From NCBI RefSeq assembly GCF_052324685.1, contig NC_135220.1:12275639-12339638 (forward strand): a stretch of 64,000 nucleotides of DNA. The letters are read 5' to 3'. The position numbers and the translations under genes are program-made. Of this stretch, positions 42,346 through 51,300 are shown in pieces. Position 1 is the first letter of the stretch, and each line of letters starts with the position of its first letter. This stretch comes from Brachyhypopomus gauderio (Eukaryota; Chordata; Actinopteri; Gymnotiformes; Hypopomidae). The notes beneath the pieces are model-generated. The model saw nothing but the letters and a program-made list of their open reading frames with translations, was not told the DNA's origin and ran no database searches.

Positions 42346-42876
42346 CTCAGAGTGGCAGAAGACTGAGGCCCAGCAGCACCGTGAACAGCTGCTCCTACAG
42401 GAGTTGGTTTCTCTGGTCAACCAGCGCGATGAGCTTGTCAGAGACATGGATGCAAAAGAGAAAGGGTGAGTCCCACATTAGCTGCGCTCAGATGCAAAAT
42501 CCACGTTATGCTTTGTCATACCGTCCTGTGGTGAGCTCTCTCAGACTCACATGTGGCGCTGTGCTGAACTCTCTCAGACTCATTTGTGGCGTGTGGTGAA
42601 GTCTCTCAGACTCACGTGTAGCGCTGAGCTGAGCTCTCAGACTCATGTGTGGCACTGTGCTGAGCTCTTTGGTCCTTGTGCGGCCCCAGGGTGAGCTCTT
42701 TGGTCCTCCTGTGGCCCCAGGGTGAGCTCTTTGGTCCTCGTGCGGCCCCAGGGTGAGCTCTTTGGTCTGGTCTATGTGCTATGTGCAGGGCTCTGGAGGA
42801 GGATGCACGGCTGGAGCGAGGCCTGGAAAACAGACGCAGGAAATACAGCAACAAGGACAAGTGTGTGCTACAGTAG
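19205..42876 (+). CDS. ehbp1l1: EH domain-binding protein 1-like 1
   Basis: Rab8/Rab10 effector that drives apical-directed traffic with Bin1 and dynamin in mammals. Exons close in phase to 2,538 aa: 19205-19308, 23486-23543, 24450-24545, 24784-24837, 25083-25264, 25377-25516, 25804-25851, 26020-26286, 26709-26861, 27270-27416, 27716-28027, 28178-28228, 28505-28748, 29564-30277, 30710-31177, 31468-31869, 32164-32604, 32937-33695, 35427-36812, 37379-37634, 38190-38362, 38582-38630, 38754-39254, 39336-39399, 39611-39660, 40470-40590, 41882-41981, 42097-42170, 42351-42465, 42789-42876. The N terminus [20 protein letters not shown] opens the C2-NT domain, continuing [47 protein letters not shown] long disordered acidic/Pro-rich middle follows. 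The CH domain (from 38190) has [20 protein letters not shown] and [20 protein letters not shown]. The bMERB coiled coil (from 40470) has [37 protein letters not shown] and [17 protein letters not shown]. It ends CVLQ, a CaaX box. Middle exons are less certain; the exon 23 donor (39254 or 39215) is ambiguous. Confidence 0.93.
20515..20600. repeat. Interspersed repeat fragment with CAACT/CAAGT pentamers
   Basis: Tandem CAACT and CAAGT pentamers lead into GCAGTTTTATTGTTAATTCTGCACATGTACA, a wording common at the ends of fish interspersed repeats. Family not assigned from sequence alone. Confidence 0.4.
21897..21990. repeat. Degenerate GGTTAR repeat
   Basis: Loose repeats of GGTTAAGGTTAGAGTT type, near the hAT insertion. 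They resemble, but are not, vertebrate telomere repeats (TTAGGG), which occur only once or twice. Confidence 0.7.
22026..23477. mobile_element. hAT-type DNA transposon on the ehbp1l1 exon 2 acceptor
   Basis: Ends are TAGGGGTGCACGAT (left) and, reversed from the right, TAGGGCTGCACGATTAATCG. Both continue into GCGATAACG-like sequence. The octamer CTTTGCAG stands on both sides (22018-22025 and 23478-23485), an exact 8-bp duplication typical of hAT. The 1,452-bp element has no recognised transposase. It contains a second hAT copy (23016-23283) and perhaps another nested element around 22250-22977, whose edges share GGTTTAnACTT. It lies in ehbp1l1 intron 1 and ends directly at exon 2. Confidence 0.85.
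23016..23283. mobile_element. Small hAT-type element nested in the larger hAT
   Basis: Inverted ends are CAGGGTTGCCAGGT and, reversed, CAGAGTTGCCAGGT. Flanking octamers are CCCCACTC (23008-23015) and CCTCACTC (23284-23291), one mismatch. No coding capacity; it contains a G run at about 23078-23090. Confidence 0.8.
23560..24200. repeat. Minisatellite of 12- and 24-bp units in ehbp1l1 intron 2
   Basis: Units CTCTACACAGAC and CTCTACACATATGCTATACACAGAC are mixed for about 650 bp, starting within 20 bases of the exon 2 donor. The repeat has no stops in several frames, producing long but meaningless ORFs on the + strand. Confidence 0.95.
28917..29015. repeat. GGGTTTTGGGTTATT-type simple repeat
   Basis: An intronic run of GGGTT/GGGTTTT/GGGATTT words between ehbp1l1 exons 13 and 14. 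The G-triplets could form a G-quadruplex in the RNA; this is inference. Confidence 0.8.
31205..31460. repeat. 24-bp tandem repeat in ehbp1l1 intron 15
   Basis: About ten copies of a unit like GTGTTTAAAACCAGTGTCC(CC)ACT fill the short intron between exons 15 and 16. The frames stay open on both strands, so the apparent ORFs here are repeat artefacts. Confidence 0.9.
34266..34555. repeat. Minisatellite in ehbp1l1 intron 18
   Basis: Copies built on CATGGACAGGGGACAC and GTGACATGCACAGGGGACG, irregularly ordered. It lies in the 1.7-kb intron between exons 18 and 19, which otherwise holds no recognised gene. Confidence 0.9.
34812..35005. repeat. (GT)n microsatellite in ehbp1l1 intron 18
   Basis: About 190 bp of GT repeats with a few GCGC and TATG interruptions. 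Confidence 0.95.
36552..36713 (+). repeat. In-frame 15-residue repeat inside ehbp1l1 exon 19
   Basis: Three 45-bp copies encode [12 protein letters not shown](A/T)NH in tandem and are followed by a partial copy (TDVPTN). The DNA copies are nearly identical, so expansion is recent. It lies in the disordered middle of the protein. Confidence 0.9.
37915..38025. repeat. Short tandem repeat in ehbp1l1 intron 20
   Basis: Loose copies of TGATCAGTGTCCAGTGATCCGTGTCCAG. The same intron carries a pyrimidine-rich TCTCTC tract (38110-38180) leading to the CH-domain acceptor at 38189. Confidence 0.85.
39835..40440. repeat. 34-bp minisatellite, about 18 copies, in ehbp1l1 intron 25
   Basis: The unit contains TTCCACGTGTGTTTGTTGTGG and is 34 bp long, measured between successive CACGTG sites. 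It is open in all three + frames and one - frame, so the 189-363 residue ORFs here are artefacts. Every unit has a CACGTG E-box and a TGTGGT core. Confidence 0.95.
40591..41515. repeat. Minisatellite growing from the ehbp1l1 exon 26 donor
   Basis: Starts exactly at the exon 26/intron 26 junction (ACAG|GTGAGAC) and repeats ACAGGTGAGACAGGGACACAGGTGAGAGAGGGAGACAG-like units for over 900 bp, with larger units including CCATGTGATGG or GACGTGTGA. Nearly every unit keeps a donor-like CAG|GTGAGA. Long minus-strand ORFs (up to 415 aa) are artefacts of the repeat. Confidence 0.95.
42262..42346. repeat. (GT)n directly before the ehbp1l1 exon 29 acceptor
   Basis: About 84 bp of GT repeats end in TTCTCAG at the exon start (42351), leaving only four bases of conventional pyrimidine tract. 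Confidence 0.95.
42480..42780. repeat. Two small tandem arrays in ehbp1l1 intron 29
   Basis: First array: copies around CTCTCAGACTCA(C/T)(A/G)TGTGGCG. Second array: copies of GAGCTCTTTGGTCCTCGTGCGGCCCCAGGGT. They fill most of the last ehbp1l1 intron. Confidence 0.85.
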
Positions 42877-43786
42877 GGCTCCAACCTACCGCAGGGCTTT
42901 CTGGGAAATACAGTAGCCCTCAGCACCTGGTTCCTGCGTTTGACATGCCAATACGATGCCAAAGTCACACCACTGTGCCTTCTTGGGTTTTTCTGTAGAG
43001 CTCTCTGTGTGTGAACAGGAGATACAAGTCTATTCTACACAATGTGCCATACTGGTAATGCTAATAAACACTGGGGGGAAATGGCTCTATTTTTGTGTGT
43101 TACCCTTTGCCAAGGAAGATTTAGCATGAGAGATGCAGACATGCCTCTACATCACCAGCATTACTGTGACTACTGAACCAGCATTTCTGTATTCTCTTGG
43201 TTATGTCTGTTTCTCTTTATGTTTCTATGAGTGCCAAATAGCCTCTTTATTGAATTTGTTCTGTTGAATTGTGGATGCATGGATGATCAGTTAGGAACTG
43301 TTTGTAACATAAATAATTTTACTTGTTCAGATAAATTTATCACCAGAGTTTGTTTTTATTATATAATGCAGTGCCTTAAAGATTTTGATATATTTGCCAT
43401 GTGATGTGTGATTTCTGGTTTTGGGCTTGTTTTACATTTATTTATGGGACTTTTTGTAGATATTTGAAAATGTAACATTAAAAGTGTTTTGTCCATATGT
43501 TTTCTTATTTATTTAGCAGTTAAAGATAAATCATTCCACAGATGATGAGTTGGAGCAGCAGGACAAACCTGCCCCTCCGCGTGCAGTAACATGATAATAA
43601 TAATAATAATAATCTTTATTTGTATAGCACCTTTCATACATACATGCAACTCAAAGTGCTTTACAGAATTTTTTTTTTAAAGAAACATTAAAAGGAGGCA
43701 AAGATATGTATGTGTGTGTGTGTATATATATATATCTCATTAGGGGAACATCCGGAATATCTGGCAGTAGATATATCTAACCCTAT

Positions 43787-43871
<85 letters not shown>

Positions 43872-45380
43872 TAGATATATCTACTGCCAGATATTCCGGA
43901 TGTTCCCCTAATGAGATCTGCTTACAGAGGAATGCTTTATGGTAAAAACATGCAACACCTCTCTTATTTACTCCAGAGACATTAAAATAGTTAAAGTCAG
44001 GAGGCGAAGCTTCATTTAGCACTATTGCTCCATTGCTTTCAAGCCAAGTCTCTGTTAGAAAAAGGAAGTCCGGACAATAATCTTCAATTAATTTAGCTAT
44101 TATAAAAGACTTGTTTGTGAGTGAGCGGACATTTAGTAAGGAGACTTTGAAGACTTGATCATAGCTTACATCACTTGTGCATTTCAATGGGATCAAATTT
44201 TGTTTGTTACAATGTTTTGTACTACTATGTTTTCTGATGATGATGCAACTCTGAGTGACCTCAGAGCGGTTGTGGAGTGGCTGAGGTGTGGCTCTCTTGT
44301 TCCTAAATGCCTCTAAACGATGGTGCTGCTTCCTCTTGCAGAAATCAGAAATCACTGCTCAGTACTTTCAGTAATCAGAATGTTGTATTCAGTAAAGATA
44401 TATTGGTTAATAAGAACTCAAACATGTATTTTACGGTAGGTATTTAAATGGTAATTCACTCAGACGTCAGCAGATGGCACTTAATCCAAAAGAACGAAGG
44501 ATAAGGATAAGGATCGAGCCAGGAAACCGCCTCCGGTGCGAGCGCGCGCTCCCGTTGGCGTCATACTGACAGCTGTTGTGTTTATGCGGGTCGCTAAGCT
44601 AAGCTGGCGCGGTCTCACCAGAATTTTCGTAACCTGGCGTGAAGTTAACGTCAATACTTTCTACTTGACAGCAAGACCGTCGATTACAACGAACGGCTGA
44701 TAGCATATAGCTAACTAGCTTCTCGGTGAGTGGGCACAACTGGTTGCCTTAGATCCCTTTAGCTCTCCGGAACGTTTAGTCTCAGGGAGAGTGTTGGGTG
44801 ATTGTTAGCCAGCTAGCTGCCTTAGCTAACCCAGCTAGCGTATCTACTTTGAAACGATTGTATATGTAATAACAGCGAGGTGTGTATTTATTATTATTAT
44901 TATTGTTGTATTATGCTTGATAGTGGGTTAATAAAATGTTACATATTTATTAAAATCCGGCTAGCGGGCTGGTCGGTGGACGTTTAGCTGTTAAACCTCC
45001 CCAAATCAGATCACTTCAGTCCGCCTGGCGTCGCTAGCTAAGCCAGCTAATAAACTGTGTTGTTAGTGAATTGGTGTAAATTGGTGTTAATTCTCAAACT
45101 TGGCCACCTCGTCAACAGGTTCGTCCATTTGTAACCGGTCGGCACCACATTCAATGACTTCTTGGAAACTCACAAAAATGATGTAGTAAAATTATGTATA
45201 ACTTTATTTCTAACTTGCTAAGTATGATTAGCTAGCTAGGTTAGCTAACGTTGTTTATGTTGCAGGAGCGCGTTAGCGAGGCAGCTAGCCAGCTGTGAGT
45301 TTGTTCAGTCAGTTTATCGTTTTTAGTTGGCGTTAACAAAGGTAGCTGGATATAGTTTAGTATGTTTGTGTTTTGGGTAG
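42877..45380. other. ehbp1l1 3' UTR, L2 relic and frmd8 5' region
   Basis: The ehbp1l1 tail has AATAAA near 43063 and ATTAAA near 43478. An L2-like LINE relic occupies about 43590-44360. From about 44500 the DNA is GC- and CpG-richer. A probable untranslated first exon of frmd8 ends at TTCTCG|GTGAGTG (44725). The following intron is rich in GCTAGCTA words. No SCYL1, LTBP3 or other gene was seen. Confidence 0.65.
43590..44360 (-). mobile_element. L2-like LINE relic with an internal palindrome
   Basis: The minus strand encodes the start of a LINE endonuclease: KVSLLNVRSLTNKSFIIAKL, then DFLFLTETWLESNGAIVLNE. At the left, CTTTATTTGTATAGCACCTTTCATAC preceded by TAA repeats is a typical LINE tail read in reverse. 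The reverse transcriptase region between them is missing. At 43734-43788 and 43862-43917 a 55-bp block of the endonuclease region occurs as an inverted pair around an (ATAC)n/(AT)n loop. Confidence 0.75.
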
Positions 45381-48300
45381 ATGGAGGGAGATGATTGCGA
45401 ATTCCCGTCTGAACCATCGGAGCATTCTCGGTCACAACGAGGAAGTGTTGCTTCATCAGTTACCCGTGGTTAGTTTGGGTTTTTTGTGCTTTCTCAGTTA
45501 GTTACATTATTAAAAGCACGATAACATTGTAAGCAGTGTGTTTTATCTGTCTCTCCAGCACAGGACGTGCTTGTGTACTTGGTGAGCGACAGTGCTGTAC
45601 ACTTGTGTGTGGAGGGCGTTGGGTGTGTGTGTGTACAGGAGCTCGGCCGCAACGTACGAGAGGTCCTCAACATTCCCGACTCTGCTCAAGATGCATTTGC
45701 TTTTTGGCTCTCTTCCCCTTTACTCGGTAACGAGAATTCACTCTATATATTGAAAACATTACTTGTCACTACGTAAAAATTGACACACATCTTAGTGCTT
45801 TAAATTGGTTCTTGACACTGCAGTGCTGCAGTGAAATCAAACCGCTCTAGGTGTGTGTGTGTGTAGTTAGTTAACCAGTTTTTGCTGCACGTTAGGATAT
45901 GTTTGCAAAAGGCACTAAGAGCATATTTATTCTACGAATCATTATATACACTCCTCGCAAAACCTTTACGAGTCAAGCTGTTCAATGTTTCACTTCAGTG
46001 TTTCACTTTTTGCACAACTTGTTGTTCTCTAACAAGGAGCTTAATGGCAGAATTCATAACGGGTCATTACAGTCTCAACCTGGCATTGCTGAAGAGGATG
46101 TCACAGGGGCTGCTTATGGTGTTGTTACTTCCTGAGATATGCCGGGATATTTGTATGTTTTTTTAAATGTGAAATATAATTCTTTTGAAGTGGAAAGCCT
46201 TCTAATATGGTGAGCTATTTAAAAAGGTAACATCTGTATTTTTACCTTCTATTTTAACTTTGCCAATTACTGGTTGCTTTTCAGAGCTGCAGCTCAAACC
46301 AAAACACCAGCCCTACAAGCTGTGCCGACAGTGGCAAGACCTCCTGTACCGCTTCACTCAAGCTTCTACAGAGGATATCTCTCTAGGTGAGAGAGAGAGC
46401 GCGAGTGTGTGTGTTTATACTATTGGATGGCATTTCATACATGTTCATATTGAACTGAAAATGTGTAATGGTTTTGTTATTTTTGTCTTAAGATGAACCA
46501 TGTCTTCAGTACAGAAGAAATGTTTTCTATCCCAGGTCAAAAGAACTTCAGGTAAAACTCTTGGCTTGGTCTGATTTATTTTAGGTTTTCTGGTGAACAT
46601 GTATTTGTAATAATTTACATTCTGTTGAGGTTTGCAGGTTGAAGATGAGGGGGTTCTGAGGCTTCTCTATGATGAAGCCAAGTTAAATATCCTGGAAGGA
46701 CGCTACCCCTGTGACCCTGAGCACTGGGTTAAGCTGGGGGCTTTGACCTGTGCCATAGAGCTTGGCACTGGGCTCGAGGAACAGAAACTAGTGACAGCTG
46801 TAAGGTATGTGGTGGTCGTGGTGGTATGTACTTTCTGTGCTATTGGGATTTAACAGTAGACCTGTTGTTTCTCTAAGCACATTACCATTCTCCAGGCCTT
46901 CCGCTCGCTATAAGCAATACACAATCTCGCTATAAGCAATACACAATCTCTCTTGGGTTTGTTTTCACTAGTCACGGTTATAACAGAATGAGGCTATTGG
47001 CACGTTGCATTAAGAGAAAACCATCTAGACAACGACAAGTTGGATCTACTTCAATCCAGCATCATTGTTACTTAGTGAAATTGGCATAAGATATTTGAAT
47101 TTCCAGCAAAATATAATTAAATAAAAAAAAGAATCACCCAGCATTTCACTAATGTTGTAAAGTGGATTATTAGGTGAGGTCATCTCAGAAGAATAGGTAT
47201 TGTTTTTTTTTAGGTGATTTTAGAATAAATGTTAGATAAGTTTTTAGAACTCAAACGCACATGGATGTATTCACATTGTTGACTCTCTTCTGCTGTGTCA
47301 CAGAGAGAAGAAGCTGTCTTCCTTCGTTCCAGCTCACGTAGTGCTGGGAGGTGGAGGTTTTTTCTCCACCCTGCGGTCAAAGGCGGGGCGCCAAGCGGAT
47401 CTAGAGCAAGATCTCCTACGGGAATACAGCACCATCAGCACCACCCTGGACCTTCCCGCACTGCTCAGACAGTACCTGACTACCTGCCACGCCCTGCCAT
47501 ACTATGGGTCTGAACATTCATTCTCAAAACACAGATCTTTTGTTCGAAATTGCTGTAACTTTAGGCATATTTATTATAGGTCAAAATACGTATAACCAGT
47601 AAATTAAAAATGTGTTAAACATATTCCAACAATAATGAAGGTGTAAATGAGCTTGCGTGCTGTGCACTGGCTGTAAAGCTGTTAATAGGTTTTACACAGA
47701 ATTAAAGACCTACACATAGGTTGTCTTTGTCTTCAGTGGTAAACATGGAAAACTGTGAATTGTAGTGTACTTAGGAGCCAACGCTGAACATTCTGTATGT
47801 TTAGGTCCACCCTGCATGTTTTTACAAACCCACCGTCAGGACAACGAACGTTATCACGTTTGTAGTGATGCGCAGCCGTAAGAGTAGCTGCTTACATACA
47901 GTGTGTTTGTCTTTGCCAGCTGTGCTTTCTTCATGGGTGAGATAGACAAGCCAGCCCAGGGTATCCTGCACCGAGGCGGCCGGAAGGTTGTTAGCGTCGG
48001 GATCAGTCTGGAGGGCGTCTACGTCATAGACATGAAGGAGAAGGTGTGTGTCTTCATTCAGACTCGCACTATGCTGAATGTAATGACTTTTGAAGTGTTC
48101 CTACAGTCACAGGACTCATGATAACTTACAATTCACTGCAACCACTGTCCAGAATGCAAAAACTGATAGCTAGAGCACACAAAGCTGTAGTCAGTGTTGT
48201 TAAGCTTCTTGACACTACAGTGATATCCTACTGTTACACATGGAAAAACTTGAACAGTCAACTTTGTTTGTTACTGAGAGCTGATCAGCATCCAACCGTT

Positions 48301-51300
48301 CGTAATTCCAAATTTAGCGTCCAGCTGTTTCGCATGAACAGTAACCAGAGCGTTTACATAATGTCAGCAAGTCTTGGAACACAGCATTGGTATTTGCTGA
48401 TAGTGCAGACTAATATGCAAATTGGTGCATCTGGTCAAAATAATCCCAGCCAATCAAGTTGAAATAGTTTTATCAGTGTGTATTAATATATGTAATGTCC
48501 ATTGTTTTGAAGTCTATAAAGGGTGCAGAGTTTGTATCCTTAGTGGAGCGATCCTATACAAGTAGACTCCACGTATACTTGAGTTTTGCCATCAGTAGAT
48601 GATGCTTTTGATATGGGAGTTCAAACACCCTTTTGTTTTTGTTGGTGTGTCTGGAATGCTAAAAAAAAAAAACACCACCCGTTGTTACTGCACTAAGAAA
48701 AGGGATGTAGGAACCATTCCCACGTGGTGGTGTAGGCTGCACTCCTGCTGCTGGTATAAGAACACCATCTTTTGCCTAAAAGAAATTCAGTTATGAACAT
48801 GTTGATGTTCTTTACATGTGCCAAGACATGAGGGATTGCATAACAGCCTAACAGCCTGGCCACCCACCACCCCAAATGTCTTAATGATACTCTCGGGTAC
48901 TCTTGGTACTCTTTGACGGCTAAATTCAGTAAGTAACAATGTGGTTGACTTGCTGATACGTCTTATGGCGCATTTCCACTAGGTCCTGCTTGGCGCGGTA
49001 CGGTTCGATACGGGTCGATTCGCAACGGAACGGTACGGTCGCGTTGTGTTTCCATTACAATGGTGGACCACCCCAATGTGGGTGGAGTCGCTGTTGGCGC
49101 GCGGGTTGTAGTGTCATGACATCATTTGTATGCGACCACAACACCGGTCGATGCTTCTTAACACATACCATTATTGTATCTTATTTATCTTTATCTTCAT
49201 TATTGTATGTGGTTGCTCTAATTATTGATAATAATTTGGTATTACTCAAACAGGCTGAGCACACCCTGCATAAAAAGCATCAGTCATACAATCAAATGAA
49301 ATCAAACTTTATTATGAAATATAGATATTTAAAGTACAACATATGTAAATAATATAGTTATAGTTAAAAAAAGTGCAAAAAGCAAATATATACGTATAGC
49401 TTTATATGAAATAAATATTTATAGTACTACAAGCAACATTTTGTGTGCTTTTACTGGCGTCTGTCTCGCATGGTGTTCACAAGTTCGCCAAGCACCCCGA
49501 GGAAAGCCCGGTTGAAGGAAACATTTTCCGCCAACTCCGCTCGCCTCGTCAGTGGAAGGGGAATCTTGAACGTAAAAAATAACAAATATTAAACACAAGT
49601 ATTCCTGTGAAGGAACAACGATATAGCGTAACTGCACAAACTGTAGCACGTCATCGCTGCTGATGCTTTGTTTATGGCTATAGCTAACTAGCAACTAGCA
49701 AGGCTAAGAGCTAGCTATTGTACAGTAGTGACTGTGGTGGTAACATTAACTACAAACACAGCTCTAAATTCCTGCGTTTACAATAGATGCGTTCATATTA
49801 CATCTTTTACGAGCCTAGTAGTAAAACTGAAATCACAATACACTCACCATTCTCCGTGGCCTCCAGCACTGACATTGCCGTGTCTGTCCAGCTCTTTCTC
49901 TTCCGTTACTGGCTGGCCGGTGACCGTATATGGCATCCATTTGCTGGAACCATTTCCAGTCTTTGCGGTTTGCTCCGCTGCGTCCGTTATGGTCCTTCAC
50001 CGCCCGGTAATCGCGTTAAGCTTTTTTAGCTTGGACCAACAGGTGTTCTGTCGATTTTTCCTACCCATCGAAAATTCATACCAATGCTTACTGCGCATGC
50101 GCAAGTCGCTTCTACGTCACTATTTTGGTGGCCGCCTACTACACCCATCGATTTTTCCTGCCTGCTAGCGAATTTCAACAGTGCAGTACTATTTAGTCCT
50201 TTCAATAGTGCAGTAAGTTAATTTCTTGTTTATAATTTCTTCTTTGTTTGCAATTGCAATGTTTTCAACTGTGCATTAAGTTAACTAGTTGATTAAAATG
50301 TTTTAAACAGCGCCATTTTACTACCTGTTATTACCTATTTATAGGGACTTAGATATTTCCGCATGATAATGATTGAGCCGTGTATACACTAATACGCAAA
50401 ATAAAACTTTTATTTTAAAGCTCATCCTACTTTTTAAACGCTGATTTGCGCTACATTACGACGTTTCCATAAGGTAAACAAACTAAGAAATACTACAATA
50501 CTACTTTTTAAACGCTGATTTGCGCTACATTACAACGTTTCCATAAGGTAAACAAACTAAGAGATACGTCTACAAATACTACTTTTTAAACGCTGATTTG
50601 CGCTACATTACAACGTTTCCATAAGGTAAACAAACTGAGATACGTCTACAAATACTACTTTTTAAACGCTGATTTGCGCTACATTACAACGTTTCCATAA
50701 GGTAAACAAACTAAGAGATACGTCTACAAATACTACTTTTTAAACGCTGATTTGCGCTACATTACAACGTTTCCATAAGGTAAACAAAGTAAGAGATACG
50801 TTTACAATACTACTTTTTAAACGCTGATTTGCGCTACATTACAACGTTTCCATAAGGTAAACAAACTAAGAGATACGTCTACAAATACGCGATGCCAACG
50901 GACACGGTAGGAAAATTCGACAAGGTAGGAAAATTCGACAGACTAGTGTTCTGTCGGATTTTCCTACTTTGTCGAATTTTCCTACCGTATCAGCTGGCAG
51001 CGAGTATTTATAGACTAGTCTGTCGAATTTTCCTACATTGTCGAATTTTCCTACCGTGTCCTTGGGAACGCGTATTTGTAGACGTATCTCTTAGTTTGTT
51101 TACCTTATGGAAACGTCGTAATGTAGCGCAAATCAGCGTTTAAAAAGTAGTATTTGTGGACGTATCTCTTAGTTTGTTTACCTTATGGAAACGTTGTAAT
51201 GTAGCGCAAATCAGCGTTTAAAAAGTAGTATTGTAGACGTATCTCTTAGTTTGTTTAGTCTTGGTTGGTCTTCAACCTTCCCAAGTTCAGCCATGTCACT

